Shown: positions 1 to 10,144, counted from the stretch's first letter. The stretch: 64,000 nucleotides of DNA from Chryseobacterium foetidum (GCF_025457425.1 NZ_JAMXIA010000001.1:3100001-3164000); one strand, 5' to 3'. A program made the numbers and translations. Notes: generated from the sequence alone by a model not told the origin.

Positions 1-1627
<1,627 letters not shown>

Positions 1628-1637
1628 TTATTTCCAA

Positions 1638-1645
1638 CAAAAATA
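1638..1645 (-). promoter_or_regulatory. -7 promoter box of ligA
   Basis: On the minus strand this reads TATTTTTG, an exact match to the flavobacterial -7 consensus TAnnTTTG, 19 bases before the ligA ATG. No TTG -33 element is visible at the usual 17-23 base spacing, so only half of the promoter is supported. Confidence 0.55.
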
Positions 1646-1736
1646 ATAAGTCTTGATGAAATTCTGACGATTAAAATTAAGATTAAATTTAACGAATGTT
1701 TAAACTGATTTTAGAGAACATCAAAAAATCTCTTAT

Positions 1737-1744
1737 TACCTTTG
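1737..1744 (+). promoter_or_regulatory. Candidate -7 box for the glycerophosphodiesterase gene
   Basis: TACCTTTG matches TAnnTTTG and lies about 100 bases before the gene start at 1844. This would give a leader of roughly 90 bases, longer than for most genes here. No TTG element is at the expected spacing. Several TTAA tetramers occur upstream (1671-1703), but they are not regularly phased. Confidence 0.4.
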
Positions 1745-1843
1745 CGCTCAATTACTTTAATTTTGTCTGACGGTTTCAGATTTATTTTAAAAATGAAATT
1801 TATTTTGATCAGAAAAATTTTAATGAAGAAGAATATTTAAATT

Positions 1844-2590
1844 ATGAAAAAGTTTATCTTAGGGTTTGCAGTTTTAACGACAGCTTTTATGAATGCACAG
1901 ACTCAAATTATCGCTCACAGAGGTTATTTCCAAACCAATCCACCGACTACCGAAAATTCAATTAAAGCTTTGCAAAATGCTCAGGGTCTGAAGATTTATG
2001 GTTCAGAATTCGATGTGAGAATGTCTAAAGACGGTGTTTTGGTGATTAATCACGACGAGCATCACGGCAAAATGGAAATTTCGGAAACGAATTTCAAAGA
2101 TTTGGCAAAAGTAAAACTGTCGAATGGTGAAAAATATCCAACACTGAAAGATTATCTGAGAGCCGGAAAACTGGACAAATCCCTGAAACTTATTGTAGAA
2201 ATAAAACCTGCCAAAACACCGGAGCTGGAAAACGAAATGGTAGAAAAAACCATCAAAATGATCCGTGAAATGAAGCTCGAATTTCAGTGTGAATACATTT
2301 CTTTCAGTTTAAATATCTGTAAGCAAATCAAAAAACTGGCTCCTGATTTTAAAGTACAGTATCTGAACGGCGAATTGTCGCCACAGCAGATCAAAGAAAA
2401 TGGTCTTGATGGAATGGATTATCACTATAGCGTTTTCCAGAAAAATCCGACGTGGATTGCAGAAGCGAATGCTTTAGGTTTAATCACCAATTCGTGGACG
2501 GTAAATGAACTTATTATTTTCGAAGATTTAAAAGCTCAGGGAATCGATTTCGTAACCACCAATATTCCGGATAAATTGAAAAATCAATAA
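1844..2590 (+). CDS. Secreted glycerophosphodiester phosphodiesterase
   Basis: Hydrolyses glycerophosphodiesters (deacylated phospholipid head groups) to glycerol-3-phosphate and an alcohol, probably in the periplasm. The 248-residue protein starts with a Sec signal peptide (about 1-18, ending FMNA). The GDPD TIM-barrel signature follows: IIAHRG with His25 and Arg26, then TEN at 36-38, EFDVR with Glu55 and Asp57, and NHDE with His70. Later elements such as EIKP and TNSWTVN fit the family. It lies upstream of a SusC/SusD-phosphoesterase operon on the same strand but is separated from it by a terminator. That suggests a shared role in organophosphate use rather than one transcript. The specific substrate is inferred from family only. 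Confidence 0.93.
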   Translation: MKKFILGFAVLTTAFMNAQTQIIAHRGYFQTNPPTTENSIKALQNAQGLKIYGSEFDVRMSKDGVLVINHDEHHGKMEISETNFKDLAKVKLSNGEKYPTLKDYLRAGKLDKSLKLIVEIKPAKTPELENEMVEKTIKMIREMKLEFQCEYISFSLNICKQIKKLAPDFKVQYLNGELSPQQIKENGLDGMDYHYSVFQKNPTWIAEANALGLITNSWTVNELIIFEDLKAQGIDFVTTNIPDKLKNQ

Positions 2591-2613
2591 ACTTATCATT
2601 TTCAATTAAGATT

Positions 2614-2636
2614 AATCTGCCTTTTTTAGGCAGATT
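2614..2636 (+). terminator. Intrinsic terminator after the glycerophosphodiesterase gene
   Basis: Nine-base-pair stem (AATCTGCCT at 2614-2622 with AGGCAGATT at 2628-2636), a T-rich 5-base loop and a run of T after the stem. It ends transcription 24 bases after the stop codon. Confidence 0.9.
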
Positions 2637-2808
2637 TTTTTGTCTAAATACTAAAAAAATTCCAGTGAAACTCCGTTTGAGGTATGCGTGTGGTATATTT
2701 TATTTTCTCAGGAAAAGACAATAAAGGTATGGCAAAACAACTGGTTTTCAGCATTAAAAAATATTCATTTTTCTAAACTGCTGTCTGCTAAAAGTTTATG
2801 CATATCCG

Positions 2809-2867
2809 TTAATCATAAATTAATATGGTGTTTAAAAATCCTTTAAAATATGTTAAAACGTTATTAA
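2809..2867 (+). promoter_or_regulatory. Six phased TTAA boxes, candidate Pho-box-like activator site
   Basis: TTAA begins at 2809, 2820, 2832, 2843, 2853 and 2864, so the spacing is 11, 12, 11, 10 and 11 bases, about one helical turn each. The last four have the fuller form (T/G/A)TTAAA. The innermost box sits where a -33 element would lie relative to the -7 box at 2890, and no TTG is present there. Direct repeats at 11-bp spacing that replace the -35 region are the known arrangement of PhoB/PhoP-type activator sites. The regulator assigned here is inference from spacing and from the phosphatase content of the operon. Confidence 0.5.
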
Positions 2868-2889
2868 ACTTATGCTCACCATAGCTTTC

Positions 2890-2897
2890 TAATTTTG
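2890..2897 (+). promoter_or_regulatory. -7 promoter box of the susC-like operon
   Basis: TAATTTTG matches TAnnTTTG exactly. Transcription would start near 2903, leaving a leader of only about 13 bases before the ATG at 2916. This supports that ATG over the in-frame TTG at 2895, which lies inside the promoter box. Confidence 0.65.
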
Positions 2898-2915
2898 CGC
2901 AAACAAAAATTGGAT

Positions 2916-5894
2916 ATGCGTAAAACGACTCAGAAAGTTATAATGTTGTCGCTCTTAGGACTTATCAGTCTTAATGTCGCGGCACAGGAAACGGCAAAGC
3001 AGGACAGTATAAAGACAATTGATGAAGTGGTAGTCACTGCTTTGGGGATTAAACGACAGGATAAATCTCTTGGCTATGTGGCTGAGAAGGTTAATTCAGA
3101 AGTTTTTGAAAATATCCAGAATAATAACTGGGCTCAGGGGTTGGAAGGACGTGTTGCCGGTTTGAAGATTCAGACTGCGGGAGCGGGACCTTTAAGCTCA
3201 TCAAGAATTACTTTGAGAGGTGAAAAATCTTTCAATCTTGACGGAAACTATGCTTTGATTGTTGTGGATGGTGTGCCTTTAAGTAATTCTACCACCGGAA
3301 CGGGAACTGCAGCTTATGGAGCCGGAACTGGAGGAGATTTACCAATCGATTTAGGAAATGGTTTAAACAGCATCAACCCTGATGATATTGAATCAGTAAC
3401 TGTTCTGAAAGGAGCTTCAGCAGCGGCTTTGTATGGTTCAAGAGCAGCCAACGGAGCCTTAATGGTAACCACTAAATCAGGGAAAAGCAAAAACGGAAAA
3501 CTTAGAGTTTCTTTCAATAGTTCTTTGAGTTATGATTCAGTTTTAAAATGGCCTGATTATCAATATGAATACGGACAGGGAACTCTTGCAAAAAATACAA
3601 CCGGACAGTTTTTCTATTCTTACGGTGCCTCTGCAGATGGCGTAAATACGGGAGGAACGAGTAGTGCATTTGGACCAAAATTCAACGGACAGTCGTATTT
3701 TCAGTACGATCCGAATCTTTTAGGGCAGAGCGCCGAAAGACAGTTGTGGAGACCTTATAAAGACAATATCAAAGGCTTCTGGGAAACCGGAGTGACGTCT
3801 TCCAACAATGTATCTGTGGAAAGCAGTACAGATAAAACAAGTTTCAGAGCATCGCTTTCTTATCTTGATAATAAATGGATGATGCCAAACACAGGTTTTG
3901 ACCGTTTTAATGCCGCTTTTTCATTGGATCACAAAGTCACAGATAAATTCAGGGTTTCTACTAAATTCAATTATGCCAATACGAAAAGTGATAATCTTCC
4001 GGCAACGGGATATAATAATCAGTCGATTTCTTATTTCATGATTTTCCAGAATCCGAATGTTGATTTGGCCTGGTACAAACCAATTTGGAAACCTGGACAG
4101 GAGTTGGTTGATCAGATTCACCCTTTCAGTTCGTTCATAGATAATCCTTATCTGATAGCTTATCAGATGTTGAATGGTGTTGAAAAGAAGATGATTACCG
4201 GAAATATTATGGGAACCTACGACTTCAACAAAAATTTCAGCTTGATGTTGAGATCAGGGATTGAAATGTTGGACGAAGAAAGAACGACCAAGAGACCGTA
4301 CAGTTCTGCCAATTACCTCAAAGGTTTTTACAGAGAACAGTACATTAAAAATAATGAGTTTAATAATGATTTGTTATTCACATTTAAGAAAGATTACAAT
4401 AAATTTCATATCACGGCAAATGCCGGGGCAAGCGTCCGTTACAACGAATATGTAATGAATGATTACCGTGCGGAAGGTTTAAAAGTGGTGGGAGATTACA
4501 GTTTAAATAATGCGATTTCATTAATCACAAGAGTTCCGAAACCAAATGACCAACAGACCAATTCTGTTTACGGATTGTTAAGTGCCAGTTACAACAATGT
4601 GGTATTTCTTGATGTAACGGGAAGAAACGACTGGAGCAGCACACTTCCGGTACAGTACCGTTCGTTCTTTTATCCTTCGTTGAGCAGTAGTTTTATTCTT
4701 TCAGACATATTTAAATTATCGAGTCCGGGTTTTAACTATTGGAAATTAAGAGCTTCCTGGGCAAAAGTTGGGGTTGCAGGACTTCCTTATCAGCTGGATA
4801 AATATTATACGCCAAGTGATTTTATCGGTTCCGTTTTAACGCCGGGAACCTATCCAAATCCTTTGCTGAAGCCTGAAGACAACACCAACATCGAAGCGGG
4901 GATGGATTTTTCAGTGCTGAAAAACAGATTGAGCTATAATGTTACGCTTTATCAGAATGATACGGATAACCAAATTATTACAATTCCAACATTATTAGAA
5001 TCGGGATATTCAAACCGAATTATCAATGCAGGAAAAGTACGAAACAGAGGGGTGGAAATGAGCTTAAGCGCTATTCCTTTCAAATCAAAAGATTTCAGCT
5101 GGAATGTTTCAACCAACTGGACTTTAAACCGAAATAAGATCCTCACGTTACCAGCCGAATTTGCAGGTGAAAACTCTTACACCATCTCAACAGTTGCTGG
5201 GGTTTTATATTACAACGCCGTTGTAGGCGGTTCTCTGGGAGATTTATATGGATTTAAATTAGTTCGGAATGAAAACGGTCAGGTCGTTTACGATGCCACA
5301 ACCGGACTTCCCGCAAGACCCGACAGAGTGGAAAAAGTAGGAAACGCATTCCCGAAATGGAGAGCCGGATTGCAAAATGATTTTAAATTTAAAAACTGGC
5401 AGGTAAGTTTCTCATTCGACGGTCAATACGGTGGTGTTGCCTATTCTCAGACGCATCACAAAATGTCTGAACAGGGTAAATTGGGGCATACTTTGATGGG
5501 AAGAGAAAATCCTTCAGGAACTATTGTCGGAGACGGTGTTGTAAGAAATCCTGACGGAACTTACAGCCCGAATACAAAAGCTGTCGGTTTAGCCGCTTAT
5601 TACGGTGATTATTACAGAAGAGCCAATATTGAAACCAATACTTTCGATACCTCATTCATTAAATTAAGAGATGCAAGAATTGCTTATTCATTCTCAAAAG
5701 ACGTTATCGCACCTTTAAAACTTACCGAACTTACGATAGCCGTCTTTGGAAAAAACCTATGGATGTGGACAGAATTTCCAATGTTTGATCCTGAAGTTGC
5801 GGCTCTTAACGACTTTACGATTACTCCCGGTGCTGAAATCGGTCAGCTTCCAACGGCAAGAACTGTCGGTTTTCAAGTTAATTTAAAATTCTAA
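2916..5894 (+). CDS. SusC/RagA-family TonB-dependent outer-membrane transporter
   Basis: Outer-membrane barrel that imports a substrate captured by its SusD partner, energised by TonB. Starting at the ATG at 2916 (992 residues) gives a normal signal peptide (MRKTTQKVIMLSLLGL...VAAQ). An upstream TTG is in frame but overlaps the promoter. The plug domain begins at about residue 35 (IDEVVVTALGIKRQ). The SusC signature (LKGASAAALYGSRAANGAL) is at about 165-185, and a barrel of some 800 residues ends in VNLKF. It lacks the N-terminal carboxypeptidase-like repeat that many SusC proteins carry. The SusD partner follows after 10 bases. The substrate is not readable from the sequence; the phosphodiesterase neighbours point to a phosphate ester. 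Confidence 0.95.
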   Translation: MRKTTQKVIMLSLLGLISLNVAAQETAKQDSIKTIDEVVVTALGIKRQDKSLGYVAEKVNSEVFENIQNNNWAQGLEGRVAGLKIQTAGAGPLSSSRITLRGEKSFNLDGNYALIVVDGVPLSNSTTGTGTAAYGAGTGGDLPIDLGNGLNSINPDDIESVTVLKGASAAALYGSRAANGALMVTTKSGKSKNGKLRVSFNSSLSYDSVLKWPDYQYEYGQGTLAKNTTGQFFYSYGASADGVNTGGTSSAFGPKFNGQSYFQYDPNLLGQSAERQLWRPYKDNIKGFWETGVTSSNNVSVESSTDKTSFRASLSYLDNKWMMPNTGFDRFNAAFSLDHKVTDKFRVSTKFNYANTKSDNLPATGYNNQSISYFMIFQNPNVDLAWYKPIWKPGQELVDQIHPFSSFIDNPYLIAYQMLNGVEKKMITGNIMGTYDFNKNFSLMLRSGIEMLDEERTTKRPYSSANYLKGFYREQYIKNNEFNNDLLFTFKKDYNKFHITANAGASVRYNEYVMNDYRAEGLKVVGDYSLNNAISLITRVPKPNDQQTNSVYGLLSASYNNVVFLDVTGRNDWSSTLPVQYRSFFYPSLSSSFILSDIFKLSSPGFNYWKLRASWAKVGVAGLPYQLDKYYTPSDFIGSVLTPGTYPNPLLKPEDNTNIEAGMDFSVLKNRLSYNVTLYQNDTDNQIITIPTLLESGYSNRIINAGKVRNRGVEMSLSAIPFKSKDFSWNVSTNWTLNRNKILTLPAEFAGENSYTISTVAGVLYYNAVVGGSLGDLYGFKLVRNENGQVVYDATTGLPARPDRVEKVGNAFPKWRAGLQNDFKFKNWQVSFSFDGQYGGVAYSQTHHKMSEQGKLGHTLMGRENPSGTIVGDGVVRNPDGTYSPNTKAVGLAAYYGDYYRRANIETNTFDTSFIKLRDARIAYSFSKDVIAPLKLTELTIAVFGKNLWMWTEFPMFDPEVAALNDFTITPGAEIGQLPTARTVGFQVNLKF

Positions 5895-5904
5895 AATCAA
5901 TCTC

Positions 5905-7356
5905 ATGAAAAAAATATTTTTATCTACCGCAATCGCTTTTTCAGTTTTCAGTATGAATTCCTGTGAAAGAAGTTTTGAAGAGATTAATACAGATACAAGC
6001 AGAATAAAAACGCCGTCTGTAGGTAGTTTTCTGGTTCCGATTCAGTACGAAATGGGTTCTTACGGTTACAACAGAGCCGACGATTTTACTTTCGATATCA
6101 TGCAGGTTGCTTTAGCTTTTCCCAATGAAGGAACCACGGTAAGCCGCTATTATCTTACAGAAAGTACTGGAAATGGCTATTGGAATACAAGTTACAAATG
6201 GCTAAAACAGGTTAAAGAGCTCAACGAAGCTGCAAAAAAGGAAAATAACGCCAATTATTTAGCAATTTCCAAAGTATTGAATGCCTGGATCATGGCTAAT
6301 TTAACCGATGCTTTTGGCGACGTTCCGATGACGGAAGCTTTGAGGCTTGAAGACAATATCATGAAGCCTAAATATGACAAGCAGAAAGATATTTATCTCT
6401 TCCTTTTGGATGATTTAAAAGAAGCAAATGCTTTATTTGACACAACCAAGACTTTGAGTGAAGGTGATCTTTTCTTTCAGGCAAACTCAAGTACAGCCGG
6501 AATTACAAAATGGAAAAAATTCTGTAATTCTCTTTCTTTAAGACTTTTAACGAGAATTTCAAAGAAGAATGGTGAAGTGAATGTTAATCAGAGAATTACC
6601 GAAATTGTGAATAATCCTGCCCTTTATCCCATCTTTCAGAATAATGCAGACGGAGTGGTTTTGGATATTTCAGGAGTTGCCCCTTTGATGCCTCCTATCG
6701 CACGACCGCAGGATTTTACAGCATATAGAGCAGCTGGAGGATTTTTCACACAAACTTTGGTAGACAATAACGATCCAAGGTTGAGCATGTTTTTTACTCA
6801 GGCTAAAAGTCTTCCTCCGGCAAACGCCAATATTGGTTTTAAAGGTGTGCCTTCTGGTTATGCTTTGGGATCAACTTTCGATTATCAGCCTTCCAATTTA
6901 AATCAGAATTTAGCAAAAGCTCCTATGAAAATTTTGGTGATGCCTTATGCGGAACTTCAGTTTATTTTATCTGAATTATCGTTTAAAGGAATCATTTCCG
7001 GAAATGCGCAGACTTTCTACGAAAACGGTGTAAAAGCGACAATCGAACAGTGGGGAAGCACAGTTCCTGCCAATTATTTTACCAATCCGAAAGTGGCTTA
7101 CAACGGTACTTTAGAAAGAATTATGCTGCAGAAATATGTGGGATTGTTTTTTGTTGACCATCAGCAGTGGTATGAGCAGAGAAGAACAGGTTTCCCGGTT
7201 TTACCTAATAATGGCGGACTGATGAATGAAGGTAAAATGCCTCAGAGAATGCCTTATCCAACGGTTACGAAAGTTCAGAATTATGATAATTATGTTACCG
7301 CTTCCCAAAGTATGGGTGGAGATAATATCAACACCAAAATGTGGTGGAATCAATAA
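5905..7356 (+). CDS. SusD/RagB-family substrate-binding lipoprotein
   Basis: Surface lipoprotein that caps the SusC channel and binds its substrate. The 483-residue protein has a lipoprotein signal with the lipobox SMNSC (acylated Cys20). It then shows the helical TPR-like core of the SusD_2-like branch, for example the ENIMKPKYDKQKDIYLFLL region and the conserved C-terminal FVDHQQWYEQRRTGFP segment. It lies 10 bases after the susC-like gene and 30 bases before the phosphoesterase gene, so the three form one operon. Confidence 0.93.
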   Translation: MKKIFLSTAIAFSVFSMNSCERSFEEINTDTSRIKTPSVGSFLVPIQYEMGSYGYNRADDFTFDIMQVALAFPNEGTTVSRYYLTESTGNGYWNTSYKWLKQVKELNEAAKKENNANYLAISKVLNAWIMANLTDAFGDVPMTEALRLEDNIMKPKYDKQKDIYLFLLDDLKEANALFDTTKTLSEGDLFFQANSSTAGITKWKKFCNSLSLRLLTRISKKNGEVNVNQRITEIVNNPALYPIFQNNADGVVLDISGVAPLMPPIARPQDFTAYRAAGGFFTQTLVDNNDPRLSMFFTQAKSLPPANANIGFKGVPSGYALGSTFDYQPSNLNQNLAKAPMKILVMPYAELQFILSELSFKGIISGNAQTFYENGVKATIEQWGSTVPANYFTNPKVAYNGTLERIMLQKYVGLFFVDHQQWYEQRRTGFPVLPNNGGLMNEGKMPQRMPYPTVTKVQNYDNYVTASQSMGGDNINTKMWWNQ

Positions 7357-7386
7357 TTTTCTTTTTTAAAATTTAAAACAATTAAA

Positions 7387-8970
7387 ATGAATTTAAAATA
7401 TATCATTCCGGCATTGCTGATTTCTTCAATGGCTTTGGCGCAGACTTCAGTTTCAGGATATGTTTATGAAGACATAAACAAAAATCAGAAAAAAGAAAGC
7501 AAAGAAAAAGGAATTGAAAATGTTGCAGTTTCCAATGGAGCTCAGGTAGTTTTAACGGATAAAAACGGAAAGTACAGCTTGCCAGTTGCTGAAGGACAGA
7601 CGGTTTTCGTGATCAAACCTTCAGGTTATATGATGGGTTTAAACCAGAATAATCTTCCACAATATTATTATCAGTACAAGCCAAAAGGTTCTCCGGCAGA
7701 TTTTAAATACAAAGGAACTGCACCTACGGGAACGCTTCCAAAAGAGCTGAATTTTGGTTTATTTAAACAAAATGAAAGCAAAAATTTCGACATTCTGGTT
7801 TTCGGAGATCCGCAGCCTTATTCAGCAAAACAATTGGATTATTTCAAGAGAGCGATCGTGAATGAGGTGAAAGGAAATAAGAAAAACGCAGTTTTCGGAA
7901 TCAGTTTGGGAGATTTGGTTGGTGATGATTTGAGTTTACAAAAACCTTACGCAGACATTATGAAAGAAATTGGTCTGCCCTGGTACAACGTGATGGGAAA
8001 TCACGACATGAACTATGATGCCAAAGAAGATATGCTTTCAGACGAAACTTTTGAAGCTACTTTCGGACCGGCAAACTATTCTTTCAATTACGGAAATGTC
8101 CATTTCATGGTGCTTGACGACATTTTATATCCGGATCCGAGAGATGGAAAAGGGTACTGGGGTGGTTTCAGAGAAGATCAGATTCAGTTCATTCAAAATG
8201 ATTTGAAACTGGTTGATAAAGACAAATTAATTGTGGTTTCTTTCCACATTCCTTTGGAACATAATAATGAAGATAATTTCAGAAATGCTGACCGTCAGAA
8301 ACTGTTTGATGCTTTGTCGCCTTTCAAAAATGCACTGATGCTGTCGGCTCACACGCACATTCAGCAACAGATTTTCTACGGAAAAGCACAAGGGTGGACG
8401 GGAGCGAAAGATCTGCACGAATACAACGTTGGAACAACCTGTGGCGACTGGTGGTCTGGAACTTCAGACGAAATCGGTTTGCCGACTTCCACCATGAGAG
8501 ACGGAACTGCAAAAGGATATTCTTTCATCAGTTTCAATGATAATCAATATAAAGTTAAGTACAAAACAGCGGGGAAACCTGAAGATTATCAGATTCAGTT
8601 ATATGTTCCGAAAGTGATTCCTTATCCATCAAAAACTTCGGCTAAAGTATTGGCAAATTTCTTTATGGGAAGCAAAAAAGACAAAGTAGAATACAGAATC
8701 GACGGCGGAAAATGGGAAGAAATGGAGTATAACGAAACCATCGACCCGAACTTTGCCAAGTCGGTTTTCAAATGGGATTCTACAGACACACTTTTTGCTG
8801 GAAGAAGACCATCAAACCCAGAACAGTCTAAGCATATTTGGGTTGCAGGATTTGGAAATAAGTTAACATTAGGAAAACATAAAGTTGAGGTCAAAGCCCA
8901 CGATATGTACGGAAACGAATTTACCGCAACGGAAGAATTTGAGGTTCAGAATTCTGTTCTGATTCCTTAG
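7387..8970 (+). CDS. Secreted calcineurin-like metallophosphoesterase
   Basis: Hydrolyses phosphate esters with a binuclear metal centre, probably in the periplasm or at the cell surface. The 527 residues comprise a signal peptide (1-18, ending MALA), an N-terminal carboxypeptidase-regulatory/SdrD-like beta domain (about 22-120), and the catalytic domain. Motifs are FGDPQ (Asp141), GDLVGDD (about 174), GNHD (205-207), SFHIP (about 284) and AHTH (321-324). A C-terminal beta domain typical of this family spans about 400-520. It is the last gene of the SusC/SusD operon and is followed by a terminator at 9000-9031. Phosphatase versus phosphodiesterase specificity cannot be told from the sequence. 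Confidence 0.92.
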   Translation: MNLKYIIPALLISSMALAQTSVSGYVYEDINKNQKKESKEKGIENVAVSNGAQVVLTDKNGKYSLPVAEGQTVFVIKPSGYMMGLNQNNLPQYYYQYKPKGSPADFKYKGTAPTGTLPKELNFGLFKQNESKNFDILVFGDPQPYSAKQLDYFKRAIVNEVKGNKKNAVFGISLGDLVGDDLSLQKPYADIMKEIGLPWYNVMGNHDMNYDAKEDMLSDETFEATFGPANYSFNYGNVHFMVLDDILYPDPRDGKGYWGGFREDQIQFIQNDLKLVDKDKLIVVSFHIPLEHNNEDNFRNADRQKLFDALSPFKNALMLSAHTHIQQQIFYGKAQGWTGAKDLHEYNVGTTCGDWWSGTSDEIGLPTSTMRDGTAKGYSFISFNDNQYKVKYKTAGKPEDYQIQLYVPKVIPYPSKTSAKVLANFFMGSKKDKVEYRIDGGKWEEMEYNETIDPNFAKSVFKWDSTDTLFAGRRPSNPEQSKHIWVAGFGNKLTLGKHKVEVKAHDMYGNEFTATEEFEVQNSVLIP

Positions 8971-8999
8971 ATTATTTCATTTTTTTACTATACTTCAGT

Positions 9000-9031
9000 C
9001 AAAACCGGCCTCAGCAATGTTGCCGGTTTTG
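9000..9031 (+). terminator. Intrinsic terminator of the SusCD-phosphoesterase operon
   Basis: Perfect 10-bp stem (CAAAACCGGC at 9000-9009 with GCCGGTTTTG at 9022-9031) around a 12-base loop, 30 bases after the stop codon. The T-run is short, so the structure may act in both directions. Confidence 0.8.
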
Positions 9032-9073
9032 ATGTTTTAATGAAATGTTTTAATGAATAATTTCATCAGCATT

Positions 9074-9097
9074 GTCAGTCTGAGCCTGACGAAGACC
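9074..9097 (+). repeat. Dispersed repeat, degenerate copy 1
   Basis: Has the skeleton GTCAnnCTGAGC(C/T)TGnCGAAGnnC. Related copies lie at 11844-11865 and inside murB at 19152-19175. The form GTCATCCTGAGCTTGTCGAA is, from memory, a common intergenic repeat in many bacterial genomes. Confidence 0.5.
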
Positions 9098-9310
9098 TTT
9101 TGAAGAAAAAATTGATCTACTTTTAAATCTTGGAATTTCTAAATTAAGTTTACGCCTTTGTCTATCTTTAAATCAACATGATCAATCAAAAAAAACTTTG
9201 TCTGTCCTTGCGTTTAAACCTTACAATATTCAGCAAAAATCCCTGCTTTCATTAACATTAAAATTCCAAATAGAATTTCAACATAACACATTTTTATGAA
9301 ATCAAAAACA

Positions 9311-9324
9311 TAAACACGTGTTTA
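9311..9324. promoter_or_regulatory. Perfect 14-bp palindrome upstream of the SDR gene, candidate operator
   Basis: TAAACACGTGTTTA is a perfect inverted repeat. It ends 14 bases before the -7 box (9339-9346), so it covers the place of the -33 element. No regulator gene is adjacent. The operator role is inferred from position and symmetry. Confidence 0.5.
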
Positions 9325-9338
9325 AAAAATAGGTTTCG

Positions 9339-9346
9339 TAAATTTG
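9339..9346 (+). promoter_or_regulatory. -7 promoter box of the SDR gene
   Basis: TAAATTTG matches TAnnTTTG, 19 bases before the start codon at 9366. No TTG is found at the standard spacing; the 14-bp palindrome takes that place. Confidence 0.6.
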
Positions 9347-9365
9347 TACCTTCAAAAATTAAAGA

Positions 9366-10079
9366 ATGAATTTAAAAGGAAAAAATGCCATCATTACAGG
9401 TGGTGGAAGAGGTTTGGGGAAAGCAGTTGCTTTAATTCTTGCCAATGAAGGTGTGAATATTGGGATTACCGGAAGAAATGAGGAAAATCTTAAAATGACC
9501 GTTGACGAAATTCAGAAATTAGGAGTAAATGCAACGTACGCAGTTTTCAGTATAGATAACGAAATTCATGTGAAAGCAGGAATCGAACAGATCGCAGAGC
9601 AATTGGGAAGTGTTGATATTCTCATCAACAACGCAGGAATCGGGGATTTTGGAAGCATCGAAGAAATGTCTTCTGAAGTTTGGGAGCAGGTGATCAAAAC
9701 CAATCTTTTCGGAGTATATTATGCAGCTAAAGCAGTGTATCCTTTCCTGAAAGAAAAAGGAGAGGGCGATATCATCAATGTGGCATCAACAGCAGGTTTG
9801 AAAGGGGGTCCGAATATGTCGGCTTACGCAGCATCCAAGGCGGCAGTGGTTTCACTATCTCAATCCATGATGGCGGAATGGAGAAAGCAAAACATCAGAG
9901 TTGTTACCTTGACCCCAAGTACAATTGCTTCCGACATGTCCATCGAAGGTGGCTTAACAGACGGAAATCCCGACAAAGTTCTTCAGCCTGAAGACTTCGC
10001 AGAATGGGTAAGAGATATTCTGAAAATGAACAGAAGAGCGCTGATCGCCAACGGTTCTATTTTCTCTACAAATCCGTAA
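9366..10079 (+). CDS. Short-chain dehydrogenase/reductase (FabG-like, 3-ketoacyl-ACP reductase type)
   Basis: NAD(P)H-dependent oxidoreductase of the classical SDR type, 237 residues. The Rossmann motif TGGGRGLG is at 11-18 and NNAG at 88-91. The catalytic residues are Ser141 (in NVASTAG), Tyr154 and Lys158 (YAASK). The closest named family is FabG-like 3-oxoacyl-ACP reductase, but the gene stands alone with no fatty-acid gene nearby. A role in general ketone or aldehyde reduction is equally possible. A terminator follows at 10145-10168. Confidence 0.92.
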   Translation: MNLKGKNAIITGGGRGLGKAVALILANEGVNIGITGRNEENLKMTVDEIQKLGVNATYAVFSIDNEIHVKAGIEQIAEQLGSVDILINNAGIGDFGSIEEMSSEVWEQVIKTNLFGVYYAAKAVYPFLKEKGEGDIINVASTAGLKGGPNMSAYAASKAAVVSLSQSMMAEWRKQNIRVVTLTPSTIASDMSIEGGLTDGNPDKVLQPEDFAEWVRDILKMNRRALIANGSIFSTNP

Positions 10080-10080
10080 A

Positions 10081-10122
10081 GATTTGAGATTTGAGATTTG
10101 AAATTTGAAATTCGAGATTCAA
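10081..10122 (+). repeat. Six tandem copies of a 7-bp unit
   Basis: GATTTGA three times, then AATTTGA, AATTCGA and GATTCAA, with an exact period of 7 bases starting right after the SDR stop codon. A microsatellite; no function can be read from it. Confidence 0.8.
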
Positions 10123-10144
10123 AATATTTCATTCAGGTATTAAT

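Larger units (their letters stand above)
8971..9365. other. Intergenic region between phosphoesterase and SDR genes
   Basis: Holds a terminator, one degenerate copy of a dispersed repeat, a perfect 14-bp palindrome and a -7 box (listed separately). The stretch at about 9140-9230 contains two similar segments of the type CTTTGTCTNTC but no convincing gene. Confidence 0.6.

Noticed and set aside
1793..1840. A 15-codon frame (starting MKFILIRKILMKK) in the leader of the glycerophosphodiesterase gene, ending 3 bases before its start
   Set aside because: Could be a leader peptide, but AT-rich DNA gives such short frames by chance and no attenuator structure follows.
2895..2915. TTG start codon giving a 7-residue longer SusC
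   Set aside because: The TTG overlaps the -7 box and would precede the predicted transcription start.
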